Source of the DNA: BOG-908 sp965198855 | Lineage (GTDB): Bacteria > Pseudomonadota > Alphaproteobacteria > Acetobacterales > Acetobacteraceae | Direction: 5' to 3' | Assembly: GCA_965198855.1 (NCBI GenBank) | Contig: CBDAPZ010000002.1 | Span: 1,860,001-1,924,000 of the forward strand | DNA length: 64,000 nt | Shown: in pieces, positions 16,880-25,940 of the stretch | Layout: every line of letters begins with the position of its first letter | Numbering within the stretch: the stretch's first letter is position 1 | Position numbers and translations under genes: made by a program | The notes under the pieces: model-generated | The model's database searches: none | Told to the model about the DNA's origin: nothing | Seen by the model: the letters and a program-made list of their open reading frames with translations, nothing else

Positions 16880-18211
16880 ATGAACTGCGGCAGATTTGCG
16901 TCTCGAGGACTCGCTTCGCTGGCGGCGGTGGCGACAGGTGCCGTTCTGGTCTCCCGCCCGGCCGCCGCCCAGCCTGTGTTGGACCAATATCTTTCGGTCG
17001 ACATACCGGGAATCGGGATCGACCAGGGCGTAACCGTTGCGTCTCGCGAAAGACCGGAGTACGACCCTCAGGGTATTCGGCTGGGGGAATTCACCATTCG
17101 ACCGGAACTGGATGAGACGATCGGGTTCGACGACAACGTCCTGGCTCAAACCAGCGGCCGCAGTTCCGTGCTGGTGGAAAGCAATGCGCGGGTGCGCGGC
17201 GAGTATGAGTCGCGCGATACCACTGCATTCGTCAACGTTTCGGTGGACAACAACGAATATCCCGAGATATCGCAGCAGAACTTCACCAACTGGACCGCGG
17301 CTGCGGGCGGTAGCCGCACGTTCGGCCGTGATGTGCTCAGCGTCTATTACGATCATCTCAACCTGAACGAGACACCGCGCGACCTCGATACGCCCTCGCT
17401 CGACAACCCGCTGACGTATCAAGTCGATACCGGCGGCATTTCCTACCGGGCCATGTTCAGCCGCCTGTTCATTACGCCAAGCGTGACGATCTCCAACTAT
17501 TCTTTCGAAAACGGTGTGGTGAACGGACAGAGCTACATACAGACCGACCACGACCGGACCGTGACCCAACCTGCCGTCACCTTCGGCTACGAACTGGCGC
17601 CCAAGCGCGACGTGGTGCTGGTGGTGCGCGACGCCACGTCCTCCTATCGCGACGAGCAGCCCGGCGAACCGAGCCGCAACTTCAACGATGTCGCCGTGCT
17701 GGCGGGGCTCGATTTTTCCGAGGGTATTTTCCGCTACCGGCTGCTGGTGGGCTTCGAGCATCGCAGCTTCAGCAGCAACGTCTACAGCGCGATCAACGGG
17801 CCGATCGCCGAAGGGGAGGTGATCTGGAACCCGACGGCACTGGCTACCGTGACCGGAAGCGTCAGTCGGCACGTGCAGGATTCTGCCGACGATATCACGA
17901 TCGCCTATACGGAGACCGGCGCGAACCTGAAGCTGGATTATGAATTTCGGCGCGACGTCCTGCTCAATCTCAACGGCGGCTATATCCGTGATGATTACGC
18001 CCAGCATGATGGCAGCCAGGAATTGATCGCTTTCGGCGCTGGTGCGACATGGCTGCTGAATCGGGAGCTTCGGCTCGGCCTGACCTACGATTTCGACCGC
18101 CGGAATTCCGGCAGCCCGTCTGCCACCACCGTGCTCCCGATCGGAAACTTCCTCTTCGGTTCAGGTTACACCGAGAACCGAGTGCTGCTCACGCTGCGAT
18201 TTGCATTATAA
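16880..18211 (+). CDS. Outer-membrane beta-barrel protein (BBP2_2-like) of the EPS locus
   Basis: 443 residues from the ATG at 16880, which has GGAAG 9 bases upstream; a GTG at 16856 is possible. A signal peptide ends near 'P-A-A-A-Q'. The rest shows alternating hydrophobic strands and ends with 'N-R-V-L-L-T-L-R-F-A-L', a terminal aromatic/hydrophobic strand typical of barrels. This family accompanies EPS export genes in alphaproteobacteria and may be an accessory secretin or porin. No catalytic motif is seen. Confidence 0.8.
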   Translation: MNCGRFASRGLASLAAVATGAVLVSRPAAAQPVLDQYLSVDIPGIGIDQGVTVASRERPEYDPQGIRLGEFTIRPELDETIGFDDNVLAQTSGRSSVLVESNARVRGEYESRDTTAFVNVSVDNNEYPEISQQNFTNWTAAAGGSRTFGRDVLSVYYDHLNLNETPRDLDTPSLDNPLTYQVDTGGISYRAMFSRLFITPSVTISNYSFENGVVNGQSYIQTDHDRTVTQPAVTFGYELAPKRDVVLVVRDATSSYRDEQPGEPSRNFNDVAVLAGLDFSEGIFRYRLLVGFEHRSFSSNVYSAINGPIAEGEVIWNPTALATVTGSVSRHVQDSADDITIAYTETGANLKLDYEFRRDVLLNLNGGYIRDDYAQHDGSQELIAFGAGATWLLNRELRLGLTYDFDRRNSGSPSATTVLPIGNFLFGSGYTENRVLLTLRFAL

Positions 18212-18344
18212 GCCACCCTCTCGGACACGCGACGGCAAGACGAGCCCGTCGCATGCGCTGCGGCCCGCGGCGGGGGTCATTTTCGGCATTGTGTTGGGTA
18301 CGATGGTCTGGGGGGTGATATTGCTGGTTTGGTGGTTTTGGTGA
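18201..18344 (+). CDS. Possible 47-residue small membrane protein
   Basis: An open frame runs from a TTG at 18201 (overlapping the barrel gene's end by 11 bases) to TGA at 18344. It encodes a polar basic start, then one very hydrophobic Trp-rich helix ('V-I-F-G-I-V-L-G-T-M-V-W-G' continuing to 'L-L-V-W-W-F-W'). Internal GTG/ATG starts are possible. No good ribosome-binding site is visible, and the hairpin at 18229 lies inside it. The amphipathic layout is hard to explain by chance, but expression is unproven. Confidence 0.3.
   Translation: MHYKPPSRTRDGKTSPSHALRPAAGVIFGIVLGTMVWGVILLVWWFW
18229..18252 (+). terminator. Hairpin after the outer-membrane barrel gene
   Basis: GCGACGG and CCGTCGC form a 7-bp GC-rich stem with a ten-base loop 18 bases after the stop. 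There is no following T-run. Confidence 0.45.
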
Positions 18345-18349
18345 TGGAG

Positions 18350-18499
18350 TAAGGAAGACGTTCTTTTCTGAAGAAAAGAACCAAGGACTTTACATCCTCC
18401 AGGCCTGCCCCGGCATTCGTTCGATAAACCAGGCGTTTGTGCAGGCGACAGAAATAGAAGTCTTTTGGTTCTTTTCTTCAGAAAAGAACATTCTTCCTA
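18350..18499. repeat. Full-length terminator-like repeat, copy R3
   Basis: A bipartite element between convergent genes. The left palindrome TTCTTTTCTGAAGAAAAGAA (18361-18380) and its right counterpart near 18470-18488 are separated by a middle segment that differs from the usual core. The right end supplies the stop codon of the Sel1 protein gene. Confidence 0.75.
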
Positions 18500-19345
18500 C
18501 CCTTGTCTCCTGACCGCAAACCTGCCCCAAACTCCAACAACATAGTGATGCATGCCTGGCGCCACCGTCGTCACGCGCCAGGCGTAATCCGCGACACCTG
18601 GCTGCAACACCACCATCGTCGCGGACGCCTCCACGTAGCGTGCGGCGACTTCCCGCGGCGCATCGCCGCCGAGGGCGTAGACCTCCAGGTAGAAGCGCAC
18701 CACGCCCGGCTGCGCCGGCGCCGACCAGACGAACGGCACGGCGATCCCGCGATCCGGCAGCGCATGATCCACCGGCCATGTGAGGCTTGCCGCCGTCAGT
18801 TGGCCGTCCTTCGTGTCATCGGCTTGCGCCAAGACGCGCGCGCGCGCGCCGGCGACTGCGATGCCGGTGGCAGCGGCCATACGATACCAGATCGCCGCCA
18901 TGGCGGGATTTTGCGGCACCCCATCGCCATTTTCATAGAGCTGCGCAAGATCGTACATGGCGCGCGGATGCCCTGCCGCGGCGGCACGTGCGTACCAGGC
19001 AGCTGCGGCGTCGGCGCCGCGTGGGCCGCATCTTCCCGCATCATAAAGGGCTGCTTCGTTGAACGCCGCTGCGACAATGCCGTCATTCGCGGCACGCCGG
19101 TAATAGTCGCAGGCGAGGCGCTCGTTCTGCCCAATACCCTGGCCCAGATCGTAGGCGACGCCCAGGCCGAAGAGTGCCTCCGGGTCACCATGTGCCGCGG
19201 CGGCGCCCCAGGCGCTGATCGCCTCGGTATAATGTCCGGCGGTGTAAGCCTGCCAGCCATCCGGCGCTGCCGCGCAGAGCGTAAGGAGGAGTGCCACTCC
19301 CAGGGAGGGCTGCCTCACCGCAGCCTGCCGCCCATCCATCGCCAT
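18497..19345 (-). CDS. Secreted Sel1-repeat (TPR-like) protein
   Basis: 282 residues with a hydrophobic N-terminus that looks like a signal peptide. Three to four Sel1 repeats follow ('A-L-F-G-L-G-V-A-Y-D-L-G-Q-G', 'A-M-Y-D-L-A-Q-L-Y-E-N-G-D-G-V'). The C-terminal ~100 residues are beta-rich and unclassified. Sel1 proteins are scaffolds in envelope and polysaccharide systems. It overlaps the membrane ATPase gene by 31 bases, so the two form an operon; the role is unknown. Confidence 0.8.
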   Translation of the reverse strand: MAMDGRQAAVRQPSLGVALLLTLCAAAPDGWQAYTAGHYTEAISAWGAAAAHGDPEALFGLGVAYDLGQGIGQNERLACDYYRRAANDGIVAAAFNEAALYDAGRCGPRGADAAAAWYARAAAAGHPRAMYDLAQLYENGDGVPQNPAMAAIWYRMAAATGIAVAGARARVLAQADDTKDGQLTAASLTWPVDHALPDRGIAVPFVWSAPAQPGVVRFYLEVYALGGDAPREVAARYVEASATMVVLQPGVADYAWRVTTVAPGMHHYVVGVWGRFAVRRQG

Positions 19346-20658
19346 GCGCCAGCGATCGCCCGGAAGGGTGCAGACAAGATCGGGTCCGGCTGTCTGGCGA
19401 CCATCGCTCGCGGATGAAACCGGTAGGCTGGCCTAGTCGTCCGCCATGAATTGGGAAGCATGATATCGGCCTGGCCCGGCGCCGGCGCGTCCCAGGGACG
19501 ATCGATCTGGCGGGCCGGTCCGAATCGGGGGTCCAGCGTGGCCGCGAGAGCCACCGCGGCATTGGCGTCGTCGCTGAAGTAGTAGGTGATGGAGGGCATT
19601 TTCCAGCGTGGCGCGATATCCGGCCCGAGCACGACATAGCCGCGGCTGCGCAATTGTGCGGCGAGCTGCACGCCCTGTTCAAAGGCGGCAGAGTCTGAGG
19701 CGGGCACGTGAATGGCCACATGGAATGGTACGATCGGCAAAGCCGGGAGCGCATCCTGCAGGTCTGGCGGCGGCAGGACCATCGCCGGCAAAGCCGCCAG
19801 GCTCGACCGGTAAGCCGGCGGCGGCTGCAGGACGAGTGCCGGCAGGGCCGTGGAAACGAGCGGTCGTTCGGGCGCGTGGCGGGGCTGCGACAGGAACGCA
19901 GTCAGGCAGGCTGCAGAGACCGCAAGGGCTGCCACCGTGATCGTCGTGCCAACCCTGACAGAGTGCCTCGTCGCACCCGTCGCCAAAGTCTCTGGCACGT
20001 CATCGGTGATCTCGACGTCTTCACCGACGGCGCCCGCTTGCTCTACGTGCTGCAATCCGACGATTTTGCCGCCTTCAAGCCTGGCCAGGAAGATCGCGAG
20101 CTTTGTCATGGCCAGCAGTGGCCCGATGCGGCCGCCCGATTGCCGGCCCAGTGCTGCCATGGTGGCGGGCGGCAGCAGGCCCGGCTGCTCGCCGCCGCGC
20201 TCCAGCATGTCGCAGAGAAGCGCCTCGCGGTCTTCGGGCCGCAGCGGCGCCAGATCCACAACGATCAGCTTGCAGCGTAGCTCGGCCAGGCGCTCGAGCA
20301 GACCGTAAGGGCCTGCAAGCACCAGCCCGCGCCGGCGTGCGAGCAAAGGCCGCGCTAGCAGGGAAGCGAGTTCGGCGTCGGGCAGGCGATGCGCGTCATC
20401 CACCAGCAACGCGTTCGATGAGGGCCGCATGCCCGTTCGATAGATTAACCCGACGGTGTCCGGTGCTGCGGCGAGGGCCTTCAGCAGCGTAGATTTGCCG
20501 ACGCCAGAAAGCCCGACAAGCGCTACGGTCTGGCCCTTTGCCAAGGATGCCGTAATCCGCTCGATCGCATGCTGTGCTGCGGGGTTGCGCCACTGTTGCA
20601 GTTGCCCCGCTGGCTCGGCGGATACCGGCAGCTGGAGCGCAATGATTGCTTCGGACAT
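19315..20658 (-). CDS. Membrane-anchored ExeA-like P-loop ATPase with a LytR_C/SPOR-like periplasmic tail
   Basis: 447 residues. The N-terminal AAA domain has Walker A G-L-S-G-V-G-K-S-T (49-57) and Walker B L-L-V-D-D-A-H (84-90). One membrane helix lies near 238-256. A Pro-rich linker leads to a C-terminal domain ('V-V-L-G-P-D', 'I-T-Y-Y-F-S-D-D-A-N-A-A') like those that end LytR-Cps-Psr proteins. The design couples cytosolic ATPase activity to a wall- or polysaccharide-facing domain. It sits inside the EPS region with a Sel1 partner. The biochemical role is unknown. Confidence 0.75.
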   Translation of the reverse strand: MSEAIIALQLPVSAEPAGQLQQWRNPAAQHAIERITASLAKGQTVALVGLSGVGKSTLLKALAAAPDTVGLIYRTGMRPSSNALLVDDAHRLPDAELASLLARPLLARRRGLVLAGPYGLLERLAELRCKLIVVDLAPLRPEDREALLCDMLERGGEQPGLLPPATMAALGRQSGGRIGPLLAMTKLAIFLARLEGGKIVGLQHVEQAGAVGEDVEITDDVPETLATGATRHSVRVGTTITVAALAVSAACLTAFLSQPRHAPERPLVSTALPALVLQPPPAYRSSLAALPAMVLPPPDLQDALPALPIVPFHVAIHVPASDSAAFEQGVQLAAQLRSRGYVVLGPDIAPRWKMPSITYYFSDDANAAVALAATLDPRFGPARQIDRPWDAPAPGQADIMLPNSWRTTRPAYRFHPRAMVARQPDPILSAPFRAIAGAWRWMGGRLR

Positions 20659-20906
20659 GTCGATGTCTACGCGGCCAGTCTTCGCAGGTGCAAGCCGATT
20701 GCAGCTGGAGCTGGAGCTGAAAACAATGTTGTGCGGTGTGTGCGCAGTACCGTACCGGCGCCGGTCCCATCGTGGAGAGATGCTTCACGTTTGTAGCATA
20801 TGTGGAAGGATGCCCTGGCCTGTCTGCGTGAATGCTGGCTTATGACGAACGGAAAATACCTGGGGAGGCGGGCGTGTTCCCCACGCCAACTTCGTGAGGT
20901 GTCTTT

Positions 20907-23741
20907 TTGGTATCGACGACGCTGGTCTCTCCGCAATCCTCTTCGAGTGCTGAACCTTTTGGCGTGAGGGCTGCCGAGATCCTCTGCGTGATGCGGATGC
21001 CGCCGAACCTTGGCGGGCATGGCGGTTCGCAACGTGCATGGCACTTGGTCGAGGCGTTGCGGCCGCATGGCAGGATCCATTTCGTGCTGATCTATCGCGA
21101 TGTGGATCGGGACTGCGTCGATGCTCTCTGCGACGATCTCGCGCCACTGGTCGCCTCCATCACCCGCATCAACATCCCCGGATGGAATCCGCGCCGCACG
21201 AAATTGCTTGGGCTGTTGCATCCCGACATCCTCAATCTCGCGCGCATGCGCAGCCAGGAAGCGCCGCTGCTCTCGCGGCGCGAGTTGGAAGCGATCGCTG
21301 CACGATTGCCGACGCGCTGCCCGGATATCGTCTTTGCCGGCCGCCTCTGTTCCGCATCGATCGTGCAGTCGCTGATCGATGCCGGCTTGCTGTCCGCGCC
21401 GCTGCGCGTGGTCGATTTCGACGACATCATGTCGAAGTTCCGGCGGCGGCAGATTGCGGCGGAAGGTGGGATCATGGGCCGGCAATGGCGTGCGCTGGCA
21501 CCGCTGGACGCATGGCTGATCGCACGCGCCGAACGGCGCATCGCGGGCTCCTGGCAGGGTGTCAGCGTGTGCACCGAGGAGGATGTGGCGATCCTGCAGG
21601 CGGCGCATCCGCAGACGCCCATCGTGAAAATCCCCAATGTGCTCGAGCGCGATGCTCTACCACCCCGGCAGCCGGATGGCTTCACCAACCTGCTGTTCGT
21701 CGGCAATCTCGGTTTCGGGCCGAACGTGTCCGGCCTGCAGACCTTCATCGAGCAGGGCTGGCCGGCGGTGCGCCAGGCCATTCCGGGCGCCAGGCTGAGC
21801 ATCGTCGGGCTCAATCCGCCGCCAGATTTTTTGACCTTCGCCGGACGGCATGGATTGCCGGTGCATGCCAATGCGCCGAGCTTGAAGCCGCATTACGAAG
21901 CGGCCGATATCGTCCTCGTGCCGATCCTGTTCGGCAGCGGCACGCGCATCAAGATCCTCGAAGCGATGGCCTATGGTCGGCCGGTGGTATCGACCACGAT
22001 GGGCGCCGAAGGGATGGGCCTGGAACATCGCCGGCATTTGCTACTGGCGCCCGACATGACGGCGTTTGCCGATGCGGTGATCGAACTCGCGCGCGATCCG
22101 GAGGCGGCGCGCGCCATGGCTGTGCGCGCGCGCCTCTACCAGGAGGCGCATTACCGGCCGGCCGCGATCAAGGCGGCGATGGCCGAGCTGATCGCCGCCG
22201 GCGGCACGAAGATCGACGACAGCACGCAGCCTCCCGCAGCATCCGGCACCCTGTCCGCCGACCTGCCCTCGGGCGAACCGGAGCACGGCGCGCTCAAGGG
22301 TGCTGCGATCAACGGTGTCATTGCCAACATGCTGTCGCAGTTCCTGCTGTTTGGGCTGCGCTTCGGCTACCAGATTGCCATCGCCCGTCTGCTTCTGCCC
22401 GCTGATTTCGGCTTGGTCGCGATGATCACTCCGGTGCTCGGATTCGTGCAGCTCTTTGCCGATCTCGGGCTCTCGCAGGCGACCATCCAGATGAAGGAGA
22501 TCTCGCAGGCGCAGCTGAGCTTCCTCTACTGGTTGAACGTTGCGGCGGGCCTGTTGCTGGCGGGCCTGTGTATCGCTGTCTCGCCGTTCGTCGCGGCCTT
22601 CTACGGCGACCCTCGTGTCGGCGGGGTGATGACGGCCTCCGCCGCATTATTCGCGCTGGGCGGCTTTTTCAGCCAGCATCTGGCTTTGCTGAATCGGCAA
22701 ATGCGCTTCCGCGCTCTGGCAACAATCAATCTTACCAGTTTCGTGGCGGGGGCTGCCTGCGGAATCGGCGCTGCGGCGGCGGGTGCGAGCTACTGGGCGA
22801 TCGTGATCAACCAGGTCGCTACCTCGCTGACGACGATGGTGCTGGCATGGAGCCTCAGCCGCTGGCTGCCGGGGCGTCCGGGATCGCTTGCACAGTTCAA
22901 ACCGCTGCTGGAGTTCGGCACCAACACCACCGGCTTCAACATCGTCAATTTCTTCTCGCGCAACAGCGCCAACGTCCTGCTTGGCCGTTTCGCCGGCGAA
23001 CTGCCGCTCGGCTTCTACGATCGGGCCACCAAACTGATGCTGGTGCCGTTCCAGCAGGTCTGCGCCCCGTTCTCCAGCGTGGCGCTGCCGCTGCTCTCCC
23101 GCACGCAGCACCAGCCGGCGCTCTACGCCCAGGCCTATGAGCGCATGCTGGAGACCATGCTGGTGCTCACGTATCCTTGCCTGGCCTTCATGATCGTCAA
23201 CAGCCATGCCTTGGCCGTGCTGGCGCTGGGCGCACGCTGGGCGGGGGTGGCGCCAATCTTCGCCATTCTCGGGATCGACATGTTCGTGGCCCCCATCGGG
23301 ACAAGCATTGGCTGGCTCTTCGTCAGCCAGGCGCGCACGCGCGAGATGCGCAACATGGGTGTGGTCACTTCGCTGCTGTTCGTCACCTGCTTTGTGATCG
23401 GCCTGCATTGGAGTGCGCGCGGGGTCGCCGCCGGTTATGCGGCGGCGGGCCTGATCGAGATTTGCCTGCTTATTCCCGTGGTCACGCGAAGCGGCCCGAT
23501 CCGGACCAGCGACATGCTTGCGGTACTCGCACCTAATGTGTTCGCCGCAGCAATTGCCTTCGCCGCCGTCGTAGCTGTCCGTGCGCTCGGGCTCCCGATG
23601 ATAGCCGGTCTGCCGGCAGGGCTTGCGGCCGCCTATACAAGTTTCGGGCTCGCCTTGATGGTGCTGCCGCGCGGACGACGCATGCTGTCTGAAGCACGTC
23701 GACAGGCCATGGGCCTTGTGGCCCGGGTCGGCCACGCATGA
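20907..23741 (+). CDS. Fusion of a GT4 glycosyltransferase and a Wzx-type flippase
   Basis: 944 residues in one uninterrupted frame, from a TTG at 20907 with GAGG 7 bases upstream. Residues about 20-430 are a GT-B glycosyltransferase ('F-V-G-N-L-G-F-G-P-N', 'F-G-S-G-T-R-I-K-I-L-E-A-M-A-Y-G-R-P'). A ~40-residue linker leads to ~470 residues with about 12-14 hydrophobic helices of the MOP/Wzx family ('A-R-L-L-L-P-A-D-F-G-L-V-A-M'). The protein could add the final sugar and hand the lipid-linked unit to its own flippase. Wzx and GT are normally separate genes. The next gene overlaps by ATGA. Confidence 0.88.
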   Translation: MVSTTLVSPQSSSSAEPFGVRAAEILCVMRMPPNLGGHGGSQRAWHLVEALRPHGRIHFVLIYRDVDRDCVDALCDDLAPLVASITRINIPGWNPRRTKLLGLLHPDILNLARMRSQEAPLLSRRELEAIAARLPTRCPDIVFAGRLCSASIVQSLIDAGLLSAPLRVVDFDDIMSKFRRRQIAAEGGIMGRQWRALAPLDAWLIARAERRIAGSWQGVSVCTEEDVAILQAAHPQTPIVKIPNVLERDALPPRQPDGFTNLLFVGNLGFGPNVSGLQTFIEQGWPAVRQAIPGARLSIVGLNPPPDFLTFAGRHGLPVHANAPSLKPHYEAADIVLVPILFGSGTRIKILEAMAYGRPVVSTTMGAEGMGLEHRRHLLLAPDMTAFADAVIELARDPEAARAMAVRARLYQEAHYRPAAIKAAMAELIAAGGTKIDDSTQPPAASGTLSADLPSGEPEHGALKGAAINGVIANMLSQFLLFGLRFGYQIAIARLLLPADFGLVAMITPVLGFVQLFADLGLSQATIQMKEISQAQLSFLYWLNVAAGLLLAGLCIAVSPFVAAFYGDPRVGGVMTASAALFALGGFFSQHLALLNRQMRFRALATINLTSFVAGAACGIGAAAAGASYWAIVINQVATSLTTMVLAWSLSRWLPGRPGSLAQFKPLLEFGTNTTGFNIVNFFSRNSANVLLGRFAGELPLGFYDRATKLMLVPFQQVCAPFSSVALPLLSRTQHQPALYAQAYERMLETMLVLTYPCLAFMIVNSHALAVLALGARWAGVAPIFAILGIDMFVAPIGTSIGWLFVSQARTREMRNMGVVTSLLFVTCFVIGLHWSARGVAAGYAAAGLIEICLLIPVVTRSGPIRTSDMLAVLAPNVFAAAIAFAAVVAVRALGLPMIAGLPAGLAAAYTSFGLALMVLPRGRRMLSEARRQAMGLVARVGHA

Positions 23742-24676
23742 GCCATACCATCGCCACACCAAACATCAGCGTTGCCCTGGTGACCCATGTCTGGACGCCG
23801 GACATACAGCGCGTGTTCGAGCGACTGCAGGCCGAGGCGCCGCCGGATCACGATATACGTTTTCTGCTCAGCGCCGATGCCGAGCTTCCGGATCCGCCGG
23901 TGCCCTCCGGAGAACTGGTGCGCGTCTGCCGCGAGGATCTCTTCCGCTTGCCCTATCCGCGTAAATGCCATGAGGGCGACTGGGTGATTGCCGGCAATCT
24001 GGACCTCGTTTTCCTCGAGTTTCGCCGCCGTCTGCCGGAATACAACCAGTACTGGTTCATCGAATATGACGTGCATTACGAAGGCAATTGGCGTCGCCTG
24101 TTCGAGCATTTCCGTGCAAGCAACGCTGCCTTGCTGGGCGCTATCCAGGAATACATCGCCAAGGTTCCGCACAAGCTGGATCTGGGATATCCGCATCTCA
24201 GCGTGCCGCCGGGAATGGCCTGGAAGCAGGCGGATCAGGTCAAGGGTTTCTACCCGCTCTGCCGCCTGGATGCCGCGTTGCTCGACGCGCTGGACGCCGA
24301 TTATCGCGCCGGGCTTGGCGGGCATTACGAAATCATTCTCCCCAGCGTGGCTTTGCGGCACGGGCTGGGCATCGAGGATTTTGGCGGTGCCGGGTCTTTC
24401 GTGCGTGCGGAGAATGTAAATCGTTTCTACTTCGCCAATGCGGCAAGCTACTCGCATTCGCCCGGAAACTTCGTGTTCCGCCCAGGGATCAGCAAGGTGC
24501 TTGCGCGCGAAAACACACTCTGGCATCCGGTCAAGCCGGATGGCGTGCCGCTATGGTATCCGCTTCGTTTCCGCAGCGGCAATGTGCTGCGCAATTGGAA
24601 GGAGATGCTGAAGCGGCAAGTTGGGCAGGCATGGATAAGGTGGTGGTTCGCGACTCAGTGGAGGCCCTTGCGGTAG
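23738..24676 (+). CDS. Putative glycosyltransferase-like protein of unknown family
   Basis: 312 residues, no signal peptide or membrane helix, translationally coupled to the GT-Wzx fusion by an ATGA overlap. 'Y-W-F-I-E-Y-D-V' around 107-114 could be a D-x-D-like metal site, and the order of predicted strands and helices recalls GT-A folds such as DUF3405-type proteins. I cannot assign a Pfam family with confidence. Context says it modifies the EPS repeat unit. Confidence 0.5.
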   Translation: MSHTIATPNISVALVTHVWTPDIQRVFERLQAEAPPDHDIRFLLSADAELPDPPVPSGELVRVCREDLFRLPYPRKCHEGDWVIAGNLDLVFLEFRRRLPEYNQYWFIEYDVHYEGNWRRLFEHFRASNAALLGAIQEYIAKVPHKLDLGYPHLSVPPGMAWKQADQVKGFYPLCRLDAALLDALDADYRAGLGGHYEIILPSVALRHGLGIEDFGGAGSFVRAENVNRFYFANAASYSHSPGNFVFRPGISKVLARENTLWHPVKPDGVPLWYPLRFRSGNVLRNWKEMLKRQVGQAWIRWWFATQWRPLR

Positions 24677-24682
24677 CGATCG

Positions 24683-24745
24683 CCGCCTCCTTCCTCAGAG
24701 AAAACAGCTTCTCCTCATCAGAGAAGAAGCCGTATTTTCCCTGGC
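24683..24745. terminator. Decayed copy of the terminator-like repeat (R12)
   Basis: Between convergent genes. 'CTCAGAGAAAACAGCTTCTC' and 'TCATCAGAGAAGAAGCCG' resemble diverged right and left arms of the repeat family; GCTTCTC pairs with GAGAAGAAGC imperfectly. Confidence 0.45.
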
Positions 24746-24758
24746 GTGCACGCTAGAG

Positions 24759-25940
24759 TTATTTCGGTACGTAGCTCATGGGATTGGCGACGGTCCCGTT
24801 CCACGCAGAGATCTCCTGCACCACGATCGTCCAGCCATCGACGATGCCGTCATTCTCCCGGATCGTCTGGCCGTTGACCAGCCAGATCGGCACAGCCTGG
24901 TTGCCAATCATCAAGCTCATTGCCTGCTGCTTCCAAGCACCGGTCGAGTCCTGGTACCATGGTGCGTTTTGATACTCCATATACATGGACGTGAGCAGCT
25001 TGCCGTCCATGAATTCATAGAGCAGGTTCGATCCATCGTTGGACCATGACAACACAAGATCATGGAAACCGGTAGTATCGGGCGTCGGCAACGTCTCGAA
25101 AGCAGGTGCTGCGGCCTGCCAGAACTGGTAGCCGTTCGCGTTGGCGCTGTAAACGACATGCGGTGCCTGGTTCCATTGCACGCCGTAATTGTTGGGCGTG
25201 TTGAAAATGACCTGGTAGCCGTTCGTGATGGCGGAGTTGTAGTTCCAGACCGGATAATTGTCGTTCATGTCGACTTCGAACGCTGCGCCGTATTGCGGGA
25301 GCTGCACCAGGGATTGCTGGGTGCCATATCCCTGATAGGGATTTCCGCCGGGGCCAGGTGAGGTCTGTGACCCTGAGAACAGCCAGATGGGCGCCCACGC
25401 ATGCGGAGCTGTCGGGCTGCGGTAGCGCACCTTGATGATCATGCCGGGCCGGAATTCGTAAGGCACGCGCACCATCCCGCCATAAACATTTCCCTGCGTG
25501 CAGTTCGTGTGGTTCTCGTTGCAGATCGCTCGCAAAGCCATGCCCTCCCCGCGCATCACATGCAGGTTGTTGGTGGTTTCCGGCGCATAGTGGCGCGCTA
25601 CCGCATAGAAGGGTGAAGACCCGCAGCCCTGGCCCGTATCGATCGGGCAGCCGATGGCCGTGTTAAGATTGCCGACCATGTAGTTCATGTAGAACCTGTC
25701 ACGGATCGCCTGGCCTGTCGTGACATTGGCGCCGTTTATCATCGTTCCCATCAACAGGGAAAATGCCTGTGTGGTGGTTGCTGTAACGCGCAGACCATCT
25801 CCGACAGTGGCGGCGGCTCGCGTGGGGAGCGGCTCGGCAAGTGGAAAATTGGGCGTAGTCAAGAAACTCTGTGTCGCGTCGGCTGCATGGGCAAGATGTG
25901 TCGAGGCGAGGAGGAGTGCGGCTAAAATGTATTTTGTCAT
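24759..25940 (-). CDS. Secreted GH16-like (concanavalin-type) protein with altered active site
   Basis: 393 residues with a classic Sec signal peptide ending near 'H-L-A-H-A-A'. The beta-jelly-roll pattern resembles GH16. The catalytic segment reads F-E-V-D-M-N-D at 221-227, so E222 and D224 match the E-x-D-x-x-E motif but the final acid/base Glu is Asp (D227). Cys140/Cys147 and Cys99/Cys106 could form disulfides. It may be a weak glycanase, a glycan-binding lectin, or a member of a variant subfamily. It lies at the right end of the EPS region, convergent to the GT-like gene. Confidence 0.65.
   Translation of the reverse strand: MTKYILAALLLASTHLAHAADATQSFLTTPNFPLAEPLPTRAAATVGDGLRVTATTTQAFSLLMGTMINGANVTTGQAIRDRFYMNYMVGNLNTAIGCPIDTGQGCGSSPFYAVARHYAPETTNNLHVMRGEGMALRAICNENHTNCTQGNVYGGMVRVPYEFRPGMIIKVRYRSPTAPHAWAPIWLFSGSQTSPGPGGNPYQGYGTQQSLVQLPQYGAAFEVDMNDNYPVWNYNSAITNGYQVIFNTPNNYGVQWNQAPHVVYSANANGYQFWQAAAPAFETLPTPDTTGFHDLVLSWSNDGSNLLYEFMDGKLLTSMYMEYQNAPWYQDSTGAWKQQAMSLMIGNQAVPIWLVNGQTIRENDGIVDGWTIVVQEISAWNGTVANPMSYVPK

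Noticed and set aside
16862..18007. 381-codon open frame antisense to the outer-membrane barrel
   Set aside because: His/Val-rich shadow without domain features; the barrel with signal peptide is the better gene.
22647..23762. 371-codon open frame antisense to the flippase half of the fusion
   Set aside because: Very polar mirror of membrane-helix codons; no start signal or family.
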